From the NCBI GenBank assembly GCA_037447655.1, contig JBBHKE010000259.1, positions 1 through 64,000 of the forward strand: a DNA stretch of 64,000 nucleotides, written 5' to 3'. Below, in pieces: positions 48,177 to 60,543 of this stretch. Within the stretch, counting starts at the first letter, position 1. Each line of letters opens with the position of its first letter. The DNA is from Zygnema cylindricum (taxonomy: Eukaryota; Streptophyta; Zygnematophyceae; Zygnematales; Zygnemataceae). The position numbers and the translations under genes were made by a program. The notes under the pieces are model-generated. The model was not told the origin of the DNA and searched no databases. It saw only the letters and a program-made list of their open reading frames with translations.

Positions 48177-48650
48177 CTAGTCACTCTTTAATTTTAGACC
48201 ACAGTTCTCCCTGCAAAAAATTAGCTTAAGGGAAGGCACAGGTTTGGTCATCATATCTGCTACCATCTCGCTGTCTGGTCGGAACTCTAAACTGATTATT
48301 TTGTTTTCTACTTTCTCTCTAACAAAGCTGAGTCTAATGTCCATGTGTTTAGCTTTAAAATGATGTTTAGGATTGGCAGAAATTGCGATTTGCTGCCTGA
48401 TTATCACAAAATATTTTCTGCACACCACTCTTAAGGTGACCGAGACCCACACCAATTCTTTTACAGCATGGGAAGATGCCATATACTCAGCCTCCATGGT
48501 GGACTGAGCAATAACCTTTTGCTATTTGCTACTCCAACAGCAAGCCCCATCACCCACATATAATACATATCCAGAAGTACATCTCCTCATCGGAGCATCA
48601 CCATAACTGGCATCACTCCAAGTACCGATGTCAGTATTCTCCCCACCCAA
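48177..48650 (-). pseudogene. E1 Copia RNase H
   Basis: On the minus strand it encodes TWSDASYGDAPMRR, TSGYVLYVGDGA, then a stop in place of a Leu kept in E2 (SSK stop QKV), then AQSTMEAEYMASSHAVKELVW, KHMDIRLSFVREK and ADMMTKPVPS. It is separated from the E1 reverse transcriptase by a 0.33-kb insertion. It belongs to E1, whose LTR lies to its left. Confidence 0.8.
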
Positions 48651-48983
48651 AACCCTAAACATCTACAATGTCACAAAGCGTGACGTCAAAATATCACAAA
48701 CCCTAAACATCTACAATGTCACAGAGCGTGACGTCAAAATGTTACAAACCCCAAACATCTACAATGTCACAAGTAACTAGACACCTACAACCGTCGCTAT
48801 TTTGTAAACGTCATCAATTGTCGCGAGTTTTGTAGTCGTCTACAGCCGTCACAAATTACACCCACGTCTACATCTGTCACAATCTAAAGTAACGATTTCA
48901 TTTCTTTACATACGAATGCTCTGAAAGTAGTACGGGGAATCTTAGCTAAAAAACAAAGTTACAAGACTAAGTTTCAGTTACAT
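48651..48983. mobile_element. Insertion in E1 RNase H carrying a 48-bp tandem repeat
   Basis: Compared with E2, the E1 frame is broken between KRDWEAANRDLKGT and the TWSDASYG block. The intervening DNA starts with 2.6 units of 48 bp (48651, 48699, 48747) that contain CTACAATGTCACA and GTGACGTCA. It looks like a small inserted element. Its ends were not resolved and no terminal repeats are clear. Confidence 0.55.
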
Positions 48984-49957
48984 GGGAAAGTGCCCTTAAG
49001 GTCTCTGTTAGCTGCCTCCCAATCCCTCTTAGAGGGAGTATTTAGACTTCTACTCAACACTCCTATAGCTGCAGCTAAATCCGGCCTGGTACAATTCATA
49101 AAATAGATTAGACTTCCCACTACTTGCCTGTAAGGAATAATCTGCATGAACTTATGTTCTTCAGGAGATAATTCCTCGTCTAAGACTATGACTCCTTCTA
49201 CCTCACTCCCCTCACTTCCCTTCTTTAACTCTATTGGAGTTGTACAACTATTAGCTTTATCAATCTGGAAATTTTCAAGCATGTTCCCTATTGCTTCCTT
49301 TTGAGTCAATCTTATAATCTTTGTTTTTCTATCTCTTTCTACTTGAATTCCCAAAATATATTTTGCTTCCCCCATATCCTTCATTTCAAATCTTCGCTTA
49401 AGATCGGTTTTCAGTTTATTAATTTTTTCCATTGATTTAGTTAAAACAAGCAAATCATCAACATAAATTGCAATAAATATAATACCTTCCTCATCTTCAA
49501 AAACATAGATTGAGTGATCTGAGATGATCTGGATATATCCCTGACCGGTAAGAAACTCATCAAGTTTCTTGTTCCACTGTCGAGGCGCATGTTTCAAACC
49601 GTAAAGGGATTTAATCTGCCGGCATACCTTACTCTCCTCTCTATCCTCCACATATCTTTCAGGTTGTCGCATGAAGATCTCCTCTTCCAATTCTCCATGC
49701 AAAAAGGTTGTCTTGATGTCTATCTAGTGCACCTCCATGTCTTCAGCTACTGATAGACTGAAAAGTATAGGGACGGAGGGAAATCTGACCACCGGGGCAA
49801 AGGTTTCCTCGTAGTCGATTTCTTCTTTCTGTGTTAATCCTTTTGCCACTAATCGGGCTTTGTAAAGCTCAATGATGTTATCCGCGTTCAGTTTTAATTT
49901 TGAAAACCCACTTACAACCGATTGGTTTTCGATTAGGTGGACAGTCCACCAGCTCAA
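48974..49957 (-). pseudogene. E1 Copia reverse transcriptase
   Basis: The domain runs from [14 protein letters not shown] through [11 protein letters not shown], a TAG stop (49721-49723) where E2 has the Gln of HQMDVKTAF, then VCRQIKSLYGLKHAPRQWN and the catalytic IYVDDLLVL (both Asp kept), to LIYFMNCTRPDLAAAIGVLS. It is in a different frame from the upstream linker region. The right part (from 49363) is repeated at 57614-58208. Confidence 0.85.
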
Positions 49958-50742
49958 GTATCGGCTGCCATAATTGAGGCCATCTCCTCATTTATGGCTG
50001 TCTTCCACCGGTTTCTTTCTGGGCAAGTCATCGCCTCTCTATAATTTTGAGGTTCATCTTGATGAGATAGTTTTGTAACCTTGTTATTAACATGTTTTTC
50101 CTGCAATCTTTTGCTACTTCTCCTTCCCCCCTCAAAATCTGTGGCCAGAATAGATGGTTCTTGTGGGTTCTTTCGAACAATCTCGGCTTCTCCCCTGTCC
50201 CTTGATTTCGAATCAGTATCCACCACGTCTTCCGCTTCGGGTAGAGTTGTCACTGGAGTTTCCACAGCCGAGTTCTTTTCGGTCTGATTTGTACCTGAAA
50301 GAATGTCATCTTCTCTAAAACCTGGATAGTTAGGAAGCTCAAATTCATCGTAATTTTCTGACTCAAATCTGATTTTTACTGACTTTTTATAATTGAAGGG
50401 ATCCACGGACTTTCTTTCATCCATAACTACTAGATGCTTTACTAAGATTATATCTTCACTTTTTAGATCATAAACTCTATATCTTTTAACATCCTCATCA
50501 TATCCTAATAAGTATCCCGGTTTTTTTTTAGGATCTAGCTTCCAATTAGACCGATCTGTATCTAGACTTAATACTTGACTGCCGAAAACCTTTAAGTGAG
50601 ATATGTCTGGTTTTCGACCTGTCCATCTCTCATAAGGTGTTTGATCTTTTAAAGCTGAAGTAAGAACTCTATTTTTGAGGTAATTAGCACAGTTCATTGC
50701 TTCTGCCCAAAACCTTTTTCCTATCTTCTTGTCCAACAACAT
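49954..50742 (-). pseudogene. E1 Copia integrase C-terminus and linker
   Basis: A single open stretch starts RFWAEAMNCANYLKNR, then TPYERWTGRKPDISHLKVFG, GYLLGYDEDVKRYRVYD, an acidic linker, and [20 protein letters not shown] at the entry to the reverse transcriptase. The integrase core to its right (50743-51100) is still recognisable (HTDIWGPAKV, RGEYISNQF, PEQNGVAERLN) but has several stops. Confidence 0.85.
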
Positions 50743-51100
50743 ACTTCTAGCACTATCACTTAGTGTCCTATTTAATCTTTCAGCTACCCCATTCTGTTCT
50801 GGGTTTTCTTGAACTATCTTTTGGTGTTGTACTCCATCTTCCCTCAGAAAATCCTCAAACTGGTTAGAAATATACTCTCCTCTATTGTCACTTTACTTTG
50901 TTGATTGGTGTTTCATGGAGTTTTTCGCTCCATACTTTATATTGTCTAAAACAATCCTGAGCTTCTAACTTGTTTTTCAAAAAATACACCCTGGATTACC
51001 GAGACCAATCATCAGTGATATTCATCATAAATCTCTTCCCCCCCGGTGAGGGCACTTTAGCAGGTCCCCAAATATCTGTGTGTACTAAATGTAGAATTTT

Positions 51101-52287
51101 TTATCCCTTATAAGTGGTTGTTTTGGGAAAGGGTAATCTGTGTGCTTTACCTTGAGCACATCTACTACAATCACTTATATTATCACTCTCACTAAACTGA
51201 ATCCCTTCCACCACTCCCATCTTTTTCATCTCTCTTAACTTATCTAGGTTCCCATGCCCAAGCCTCTTATGCCACATCATAATATCATGAACACCAACAT
51301 AATAAAGTTTCTTTGTTTCATTACTAAAAATCAGCCTAAACATCCCTTGGCTACCTTTCTCAGCAATGAAATAGACCTCTTCCTCAAAACTAGCAATAAA
51401 GACTCCTTCCCTAGTGCTAGTAAAAAAACCCTTATCATCTAATACACATGTAGAGATGAGGTTTTTGTTCTCCTCCGGAATAAACAATACATCGGAGAAT
51501 GTAACTATAGATGTCTTTCTTTCTACTAACACTTTCAGATCTACCGATCCTACAAGAGTAGTTGTGACTATCCTCCCATCCCCGTACTCTATCTCTATGG
51601 TGGGAATCTTTCTTATCTTATTGAACAGGTGCTTATCCTTACACATGTGCATGGAGGCACCTGAATATATAATCCAGTCTGCTCCACCTTTCAATCCACC
51701 GTAAGCACATTTCTGCCTTCGTGGAATTTCGACCTCGTTTTTCGCCTCCAACTCCTCATCCAATAGGAGCTCATCGTCCTCGTCCTCGGATTCTGCCTCA
51801 TGCACCTGTGTCACAAAGGTCTTTTTCTTTCCTCTCAGGGTTCCACCGGTCTGCCCCTCCTTTAACCGAAGCTCGGTTAGCTTAGTGCACTCTGCCATAT
51901 AGTGCCCCGGTTTCTTACAAAAATGACATAAACCTTTGGGAGCCCTTGGTCGAACTCGTCGATCTGATTTTTCTACTCCCTCCCCCCATAGTTTCCAACC
52001 GGTCTTCGGGAATCCTTGTACCTCCAATCGTTCGGAGCTGCCAAGGCTTGCCCACTCTTTCCTCCCCTTCGGATCTCAATCGTATTCTCCCGAACAAGAA
52101 TCATCCCTACCACTGAGTTCCATATCAACCTTGAGTCCGGCAAGTCCTGCACAAGGTAGACTATGTTCTCAAACTCATTGGGTAACTTCATCAGTAAACA
52201 GTTAACCTTTTCTTTAACACTAAAATCTTTTCCCGCACTCTCTAGCTCCATGAAGAGTGTAGCAAGCTCATTGCAAAAATCCAACAT
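51101..52287 (-). pseudogene. E1 Copia gag, zinc knuckle, protease and pre-integrase
   Basis: 52287-51973 encodes gag (LATLFMELESAGKDFSVKEK, LLMKLPNEFENIV). After a frame change, 52027-51101 encodes a CCHC zinc knuckle (CHFCKKPGHYMAEC), a protease whose active site reads YSGAS in place of DSGAS, and the pre-integrase zinc region (WHKRLGHGNLDKL...CSRCAQGK). The protease Asp to Tyr change predicts an inactive enzyme. The gag N-terminus and 5' LTR are missing; the sequence ends at the E2 LTR. Confidence 0.85.
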
Positions 52288-52292
52288 CTTAT

Positions 52293-52785
52293 TGAAAAGT
52301 AAGCTTTACTAAGCCTTAGAAATTTAAGTCTAGGACTTGGAATATTTTTGGAATACCAACTGTTCAATATTGACCAATTTTAGTGTGGATTTTTTGTAGT
52401 AACTACACGAATAGTTATCTTTAAGTAAATTAGTGTGTAGGGCCGCCAATGAATGTAGACGTGATAAGAATCACCCGGATTTTTTGGGTATAGATATTGT
52501 TAGTGGACAATTCTGGTCCAAACACTTAGATTTTTGTCTGTAGGCTGTCTAGTGAACCTTGTACATACGTTTTATATATTTTGAGGATCTTTAGAGTATT
52601 TAATTCAATTAGGAATGATCAGTTTGATACAAAATGTACATTCTACACAAGAGTTAAAGAAATGAGAGCACTGAGTGCAGTTTAAGGTGTTTTATGCTCT
52701 ATTGTCTCTAATTTGCTTGTAGTACATGTTTGTTTGGTTGAAAGACCTCTTTCGTTTGGAGTTACATATCTTACACTATAGATCT
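52293..52785 (+). repeat. 5' LTR of E2
   Basis: Starts TGAAAAGTAAGCTTTACT. Same length as the 3' LTR. Most differences fall in the first 130 bp. Confidence 0.85.
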
Positions 52786-52825
52786 AGTCTTTTAGGCATT
52801 TCTCTTTGGGTTTGCTTCTGCTAAC

Positions 52826-53623
52826 ATGTGTGATAATGGCTCAGCCCCTATTGCAAGTGCTCTTATTAGCCCTAGTGCTCCACCAGCTGGCGCTGGTGCA
52901 AGTGTAACTCCTAGTGGGAGTGGATCACAGCCAAGTCTTATTGCCCATGACCATCAACAGGTTATGGGCCCACCGCCCAAATTGCCTACTTTTGACATAA
53001 CTGACTACTTATACTGGGAAGATATGTTGAGCTCATATTTGGATGAGAGGGACTTGTCACCCATTGTGGAAGGAACAGCGGATGTGACTGCGCCGGATTG
53101 GAGAAATAAGAATCTCCATTGCCTCAACGTCTTGAAGTAGTCTATGACAACAGATTTGGTAATGTCGTATCTTGAGATGAAGAAAGCCTCTGAAGTTTGG
53201 TTTAGTGTACGTGCTATGTATGTTCAACTAGATGTTACCGTCCACACTAACATAGCTAGTCAGATTTTTGAATTTAAGTATTCTGGAGGTAGCATGTCAG
53301 ATCATTGTCATGCTATAAAAAGGTTGTTTCTTCAGAGTACTAGTGCTGGTGGGGATTTTTCACCACCTCAGCAGGCTATGTTGTTGATGAGAACTTTGCC
53401 CGATGAATATAAGGGAGCCATGGATAGGCTTAGGGCTATTCCACAACGTCAATGGAACATAGCTTTAGCAATTCAACTTATTTTGAGTGAAGAAGCTAAC
53501 CAAATGTCACAAAGAGGTAGTAGTAAGTCTGTCCAGGCATTGGCTAACCAGTTTTCGGATTCTAAGATTGGCAGTGGCAGTGGTAGAGGAAGTGGTCCTA
53601 TAAGGTCACCTTTGACGAGGTAG
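52826..53623 (+). pseudogene. E2 gag
   Basis: Begins MCDNGSAPIASAL 40 bp after the LTR. A Pro/Ser/Gly-rich start is followed by LPTFDITDYLYWEDMLSSYL, a TAG stop (53138-53140), then in the same frame the gag helical region (SYLEMKKASEVW, LLMRTLPDEYKGAMDRL). It ends at a TAG (53621-53623) next to a 29-bp direct duplication (GTGGTCCTA(T/G)AAGGTCACCT) that also shifts the frame. Confidence 0.8.
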
Positions 53624-53642
53624 TGGTCCTAGAAGGTCACCT

Positions 53643-54105
53643 TTGACATGCTATTGCTGTGATGAAAAAGGGCGTGTGTTTAGAATGTGTAATGCATACA
53701 AGAGAGCGAAAGCCTCAAGAAATTTTTGCTCTGGATGGGACGAAAGTCGGGTTCCTTCTCAATCACGTGGTCGCCCAAATGCTCTCTTCAACGAACTTAA
53801 AGAGGAGGACGTGAGCAGCTTTCCCGAAAAACAGTGAAAAGAAATACTTTGCGATGGCACAAGCAACGTAAGGCGTGGAGGAAGACGAATGGATTATGGA
53901 CTCCGGTGCATCAGCCCACATGCGCCGCAATCACCATCTATTTGAGAGTATTCAATCTATTTCACCCATCAAAATTTATTTTAGTGATGATACGTTTGTT
54001 GAGTCGAAAGCAAAGGGGAGGGTGTCACTTATATTGAATGTAGAAGGAAAACCTGTGAAAAGGGTCTTGGAAGATGTGTTGCATGTCCCAGCATTTCAAA
54101 AATAA
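53643..54105 (+). pseudogene. E2 zinc knuckle and protease
   Basis: The zinc knuckle CYCCDEKGRVFRMC has Arg where the CCHC His is expected. After a further frame change the protease follows with an intact DSGAS active site (WIMDSGASAHM) and VLEDVLHVPAFQK, then a TAA where E1 has a Leu codon. Confidence 0.8.
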
Positions 54106-54120
54106 ATTTTCTCTACATCA

Positions 54121-54957
54121 GTGGTAGAAAAGAAAGGTTTTAAAACTATATCTGAGAATGGAAATAAAACAGTAAGTAAGAATGGGAAAATAGCTGCAGA
54201 GGGATTTGCTGGGGGAAACAATTTGTATCGGTTGAGTCTTGCAAATGATAATGATAATGATGTTATGTACTCAAGTGTAATCAGTGATTGTGATTTACGG
54301 CATAAATGTTTAGGACATGTGAATTATGATAGATTAGAAAAGATGGTAAATCAAAAAATGGTGGAAGGTGTAAAAATTAGTCAAAAACCAGCATCAAATG
54401 TATGTGATAGTTGTGCAATGGGAAAAATTCATAAGTTGCCTTTCCCTTCGCAAACTGATTATAGAAGTAGTAGGGTGCTAGAACTAATTTATTCAGATGT
54501 AGGGGGGCCATCTAGGTATCCATATGTGGGAGGTTCTACGTTTATGCTTACCTTTAGTGATGATTATAGTAGATTTACTACAGTTTATTTTTTGAAGAGT
54601 AAGGATGAAGTTTTTTCAAAATTTAAAGAGTATAAAGCTTGGGATGAAAATCTGCATGAGAGAAAGATAGGAGGATCCAGATCTGATAATGAAGGGGAGT
54701 ACATTTCTAATGAATTGGCAGAATTCCTAAAATTGCATGGAATCTCACATCAGCTAACCGTTCCTTATTCTCCAGAACAAAACGGTGTTTCAGAGAAGAT
54801 GAATATGACTATATCAGAGTGTGCTAGGACAATGATGGCTGATATGGACATAGATTACAAATTTTGGGCAGAGGCTATAAATTGTGGAGCTTATGTGAGA
54901 AACAGGCTAGAAACAAGGGCAGTAAAAGATAAAACTCCTTACGAAATGTGGACATGA
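54121..54957 (+). pseudogene. E2 pre-integrase and integrase
   Basis: The pre-integrase zinc region HKCLGHVNYDRLEKM...CDSCAMGK is followed by an integrase core with the three acidic residues in LIYSDVGGPSR, RSDNEGEYISN and SPEQNGVSEK, then FWAEAINCGAYVRNR. The frame stops at TGA (54955-54957), where E1 has a Gly codon in the matching TGRKPD. The C-terminal part continues recognisably (SYFKVFGSK, FLGYDDHANGYKVYD) with another TGA near 55165. Confidence 0.85.
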
Positions 54958-55267
54958 CAAAAACCAGATGTAAGTTACTTCAAAGTTTTTGGAAGTAAGA
55001 TATTTATGCTAGATAATGATCCACAAAAATGGAAATTAGAGCCAAAAGGCATACCAGGTAAATTTCTAGGGTATGATGATCATGCCAACGGTTATAAAGT
55101 ATATGACATTAAGAGAAATAGAGTTGTGGTAGCCAGAAACATCATAGTGAAGGATGAGGGAAAATGAGTGGATGTATTTAGTCAGCGTACAGATAAAAAG
55201 AAAGATAAAAGTGTTGATTATATCTTTTTAGAGGAGAATCCTATGTTTTTCAAGAAAAATATAGAAA

Positions 55268-56149
55268 ATGCATCTACATCAACTCAAAGTGACTTGCAAT
55301 CATCTTCTCCACCAGAAAACAGCAAGTGTTATGCCTGAAAGAGTTGTAGACTCTCCTCTACCTCAAGCTGAAACTGAATCACAAGAAGAATCACATGTAT
55401 CAAGGAGGAGGACCCAACCATCTATACCAGCGAAAAAAATTCTAGGTGGAATGAGGCGAAGTGCACGACTCAGGGGAGAAAATGCAGCCTTTGCTCATTC
55501 AGCACACATAGAAGAGCCTCTAATGTTGAAAGAAGCTTTTTCGAGTAATGAAAGGGAACATTGGGTGGAAGCGGTCAATGGGGAAATGAAGTCCATCATG
55601 GAGGCCCAAACATGGGATCTCGTGGAACTTCCTCTAAGAAGAAAGGCTATTAGAAGTAAATGGGTCTTTAAATTAAAATTGAACCCAGATAATACCATAG
55701 ACAGGTATAAGGCTCGCTTGGTTGCTAAGGGATATAATCAAAAGGAGGGGATAGATTATGAAGAAACTTTTTCACCAGTTGTAAGGTTTCCATCTGTCCG
55801 CATCTTACTTACATTAGCTGCCATAGAGGATTTTGACATCCACCAAATGGATGTCAAAACTGCCTTTTTGAATGGTGATTTAGATAAGGTTATTTACATT
55901 AAACAACCTGAGGGTTATGAGGAAGCAAGAAAAGAAAATCTTGTGTGCAGACTTTTAAAATCTTTGTATGGCCTAAAAAAGGTCCCTAGGCAATGGAACA
56001 AAAAGTTAGATGAGTTCTTGACAGGATTAGGATTTACTAGAATTAGCTCAGATCATTCAGTATATGTGATGTGTGGTGATAATCCTGATGAGGTGATATT
56101 CATTGCTGTGTATATTGATGATTTGCTGCTAATAAGTAGGAACAAATGA
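55268..56149 (+). pseudogene. E2 reverse transcriptase
   Basis: After a variable linker: [70 protein letters not shown] and the active site VYIDDLLL, with Ile for the usual Val of YVDD. The frame stops at TGA (56147-56149); LGEAKYILGIQVERD continues after it, then a frameshift near 56310. Confidence 0.85.
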
Positions 56150-56339
56150 GTTGTTAGAGTAAAACAGGCTCTTAATTCACAATTTGAAATGAAGGATTTG
56201 GGTGAGGCAAAATATATCCTTGGAATACAAGTTGAAAGAGATAGAGAAAAGAAAATAATTAGGCTAACTCAAAAAGAGGCGATAGGAAACATGTTGGAAA
56301 ATTTTTGGCTTAGTTGATGCCAAAAGTTGTGCAACTCCT

Positions 56340-56873
56340 ATGGAGTATAAGCAAAAACTTGAAGAAATGGAGCATGAGTTTGGAGTCATAATAGATGAGG
56401 AACTTAGTCCAGAAGAGCAAAAAATTATGTCCTTAGTACCTTACAAACAAGTAGTAGGAAGTCTGATTTACTTCATGAATTGCACTAGGCCCGATATAGC
56501 TGCAGCAGTAGGTGTATTGAGCAGAAGTCTGCAAAATCCACGAAAGAGAGACAGGGAGGCAGCAAAAAGGGTTTTAAGGTATCTTGTTGGGACTAGAAAT
56601 CTTTGGCTTACTTTGGGAAGGGACAAGGTTAGCATTAATACTTGGAGTGATGCTAGCTATGGTGATGTGCCTAGTAAGAAGTCTACAACTGGGTATGTCA
56701 TTCACATTGGAAGTGGAACTTGTAGTTGGAGTAGTAAACTTCAAAAAGTCACGGCTCAATCGACTATGGAAGCCGAAGACAAGGCTGCGAGCGCAGTATT
56801 GAAAGAGCTGCTATGGATTAAGGCATTTCTTCAAGAATTAGGTTTTACACAACACGGGACACAAATAATGTGA
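56340..56873 (+). pseudogene. E2 RNase H
   Basis: LIYFMNCTRPDIAAAVGVLS, KRVLRYLVGTRNLWLTLG, TWSDASYGDVPSKKSTTGY, AQSTMEAEDKAASAVLKELL, then TGA at 56871-56873. The remaining RNase H end (CDNQAA) is still visible downstream in broken frames up to the purine tract. Confidence 0.85.
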
Positions 56874-57121
56874 TGCGACAATCAGGCAGCCATTTTCTGT
56901 GGCTACAAATCCAAGTCACCATTTTAAGAGTAAGCATATGGACATTTGGCTACATTTGGTACGAGAGAAAGTATTTGCAAAGGTTGTCAAACTTTGCTAT
57001 TTACCTGATGAGAAAATGGTTGGGGACATGTTGACAAAAGCCCTTCCATCTCCTTAGTTCGAGTACTGCAGAAAAGCATGTGGTCTAAGTGAGTACGTCT
57101 TCTAAATCTTAAGGGGAGTAT

Positions 57122-57614
57122 TGAAAAGTAAGCTTTAGTAAGCCTTAGAAATTTGACTCTAAGACTTATAATATTTTTTAAATACCAACTGTTCAATACT
57201 GACCAAATTTAGTGTGGATTTTTTGTAGTATCTACACGAATAGTTATCTTTAAGTAAATTAGTGAGTAGGGCCGCCAATGAATGTAGACGTGATAAGAAT
57301 CACCCGGATTTTTTGGGTATAGATATTGTTAGTGGACAATTCTGGTCCAAACACTTAGATTTTTGTCTGTAGGCTGTCTAGTGAACCTTGTACATACGTT
57401 TTATATATTTTGAGGATCTTTAGAGTATTTAATTCAATTAGGAATGATCAGTTTGATACAGAATGTACATTCTACACAAGAGTTAAAGAAATGAGAGCAC
57501 TGGGTGCGGTTTAAGGTGTTTTATGCTCTATTGTCTCTAATTTGCTTGTAGTACATATTTGTTTGGTTGAAAGACCTCTTTCGTTTGGAGTTACATATCT
57601 TACACTATAGATCT
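57122..57614 (+). repeat. 3' LTR of E2
   Basis: Matches 52293-52785 with 16 differences. It ends exactly at the junction with the second copy of the E1 sequence. Confidence 0.85.
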
Positions 57615-60538
57615 TGCTTCCCCCATATCCTTCATTTCAAATCTTCGCTTAAGATCGGTTTTCAGTTTATTAATTTTTTCCATTGATTTAGTTAAAACAA
57701 GCAAATCATCAACATAAATTGCAATAAATATAATACCTTCCTCATCTTCAAAAACATAGATTGAGTGATCTGAGATGATCTGGATATATCCCTGACCGGT
57801 AAGAAACTCATCAAGTTTCTTGTTCCACTGTCGAGGCGCATGTTTCAAACCGTAAAGGGATTTAATCTGCCGGCATACCTTACTCTCCTCTCTATCCTCC
57901 ACATATCTTTCAGGTTGTCGCATGAAGATCTCCTCTTCCAATTCTCCATGCAAAAAGGTTGTCTTGATGTCTATCTAGTGCACCTCCATGTCTTCAGCTA
58001 CTGATAGACTGAAAAGTATAGGGACGGAGGGAAATCTGACCACCGGGGCAAAGGTTTCCTCGTAGTCGATTTCTTCTTTCTGTGTTAATCCTTTTGCCAC
58101 TAATCGGGCTTTGTAAAGCTCAATGATGTTATCCGCGTTCAGTTTTAATTTTGAAAACCCACTTACAACCGATTGGTTTTCGATTAGGTGGACAGTCCAC
58201 CAGCTCAAGTATCGGCTGCCATAATTGAGGCCATCTCCTCATTTATGGCTGTCTTCCACCGGTTTCTTTCTGGGCAAGTCATCGCCTCTCTATAATTTTG
58301 AGGTTCATCTTGATGAGATAGTTTTGTAACCTTGTTATTAACATGTTTTTCCTGCAATCTTTTGCTACTTCTCCTTCCCCCCTCAAAATCTGTGGCCAGA
58401 ATAGATGGTTCTTGTGGGTTCTTTCGAACAATCTCGGCTTCTCCCCTGTCCCTTGATTTCGAATCAGTATCCACCACGTCTTCCGCTTCGGGTAGAGTTG
58501 TCACTGGAGTTTCCACAGCCGAGTTCTTTTCGGTCTGATTTGTACCTGAAAGAATGTCATCTTCTCTAAAACCTGGATAGTTAGGAAGCTCAAATTCATC
58601 GTAATTTTCTGACTCAAATCTGATTTTTACTGACTTTTTATAATTGAAGGGATCCACGGACTTTCTTTCATCCATAACTACTAGATGCTTTACTAAGATT
58701 ATATCTTCACTTTTTAGATCATAAACTCTATATCTTTTAACATCCTCATCATATCCTAATAAGTATCCCGGTTTTTTTTTAGGATCTAGCTTCCAATTAG
58801 ACCGATCTGTATCTAGACTTAATACTTGACTGCCGAAAACCTTTAAGTGAGATATGTCTGGTTTTCGACCTGTCCATCTCTCATAAGGTGTTTGATCTTT
58901 TAAAGCTGAAGTAAGAACTCTATTTTTGAGGTAATTAGCACAGTTCATTGCTTCTGCCCAAAACCTTTTTCCTATCTTCTTGTCCAACAACATACTTCTA
59001 GCACTATCACTTAGTGTCCTATTTAATCTTTCAGCTACCCCATTCTGTTCTGGGTTTTCTTGAACTATCTTTTGGTGTTGTACTCCATCTTCCCTCAGAA
59101 AATCCTCAAACTGGTTAGAAATATACTCTCCTCTATTGTCACTTTACTTTGTTGATTGGTGTTTCATGGAGTTTTTCGCTCCATACTTTATATTGTCTAA
59201 AACAATCCTGAGCTTCTAACTTGTTTTTCAAAAAATACACCCTGGATTACCGAGACCAATCATCAGTGATATTCATCATAAATCTCTTCCCCCCCGGTGA
59301 GGGCACTTTAGCAGGTCCCCAAATATCTGTGTGTACTAAATGTAGAATTTTTTATCCCTTATAAGTGGTTGTTTTGGGAAAGGGTAATCTGTGTGCTTTA
59401 CCTTGAGCACATCTACTACAATCACTTATATTATCACTCTCACTAAACTGAATCCCTTCCACCACTCCCATCTTTTTCATCTCTCTTAACTTATCTAGGT
59501 TCCCATGCCCAAGCCTCTTATGCCACATCATAATATCATGAACACCAACATAATAAAGTTTCTTTGTTTCATTACTAAAAATCAGCCTAAACATCCCTTG
59601 GCTACCTTTCTCAGCAATGAAATAGACCTCTTCCTCAAAACTAGCAATAAAGACTCCTTCCCTAGTGCTAGTAAAAAAACCCTTATCATCTAATACACAT
59701 GTAGAGATGAGGTTTTTGTTCTCCTCCGGAATAAACAATACATCGGAGAATGTAACTATAGATGTCTTTCTTTCTACTAACACTTTCAGATCTACCGATC
59801 CTACAAGAGTAGTTGTGACTATCCTCCCATCCCCGTACTCTATCTCTATGGTGGGAATCTTTCTTATCTTATTGAACAGGTGCTTATCCTTACACATGTG
59901 CATGGAGGCACCTGAATATATAATCCAGTCTGCTCCACCTTTCAATCCACCGTAAGCACATTTCTGCCTTCGTGGAATTTCGACCTCGTTTTTCGCCTCC
60001 AACTCCTCATCCAATAGGAGCTCATCGTCCTCGTCCTCGGATTCTGCCTCATGCACCTGTGTCACAAAGGTCTTTTTCTTTCCTCTCAGGGTTCCACCGG
60101 TCTGCCCCTCCTTTAACCGAAGCTCGGTTAGCTTAGTGCACTCTGCCATATAGTGCCCCGGTTTCTTACAAAAATGACATAAACCTTTGGGAGCCCTTGG
60201 TCGAACTCGTCGATCTGATTTTTCTACTCCCTCCCCCCATAGTTTCCAACCGGTCTTCGGGAATCCTTGTACCTCCAATCGTTCGGAGCTGCCAAGGCTT
60301 GCCCACTCTTTCCTCCCCTTCGGATCTCAATCGTATTCTCCCGAACAAGAATCATCCCTACCACTGAGTTCCATATCAACCTTGAGTCCGGCAAGTCCTG
60401 CACAAGGTAGACTATGTTCTCAAACTCATTGGGTAACTTCATCAGTAAACAGTTAACCTTTTCTTTAACACTAAAATCTTTTCCCGCACTCTCTAGCTCC
60501 ATGAAGAGTGTAGCAAGCTCATTGCAAAAATCCAACAT
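57614..60538 (-). pseudogene. E1 duplicate: gag to N-terminal reverse transcriptase
   Basis: A repeat of 49363-52287 with the same lesions: the gag frame change, protease YSGAS, stops in the integrase core, the linker-to-RT frame change and the TAG in the reverse transcriptase (57972-57974). Frames at 57600-57953, 57975-58208, 58205-58993, 59352-60278 and 60224-60538. Confidence 0.85.
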
Positions 60539-60543
60539 CTTAT

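Larger units (their letters stand above)
49363..57613. repeat. 8251-bp tandem unit, first copy
   Basis: Contains most of E1 (minus) and all of E2 (plus). Positions 49363-55749 recur at 57614-64000 with a constant offset of 8251; I saw no difference by eye, and the translated frames are the same. Confidence 0.9.
52293..57614 (+). mobile_element. Copia element E2 with two LTRs
   Basis: 5.3 kb. The LTRs 52293-52785 and 57122-57614 are 493 bp each with 16 differences by eye (about 3%) and no indels. The order gag, zinc knuckle, protease, integrase, reverse transcriptase, RNase H is typical of Copia. A purine tract AAGGGGAG (57111-57118) precedes the right LTR. No typical initiator-Met primer site was found after the left LTR, and the LTR ends GATCT rather than CA. 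All coding parts carry stops or frame changes. The left flank is E1 gag; the right flank is the middle of the E1 reverse transcriptase, so flanks do not match and no target duplication can be read. Confidence 0.85.

Noticed and set aside
48177-57000. Altered genetic code with TAG read as Gln
   Set aside because: One stop in E1 replaces a Gln, but the others replace Gly and Ser (TGA) or Leu (TAA, TAG), and all four LCIB-like genes end in TAG or TAA at the expected place. This is ordinary decay.
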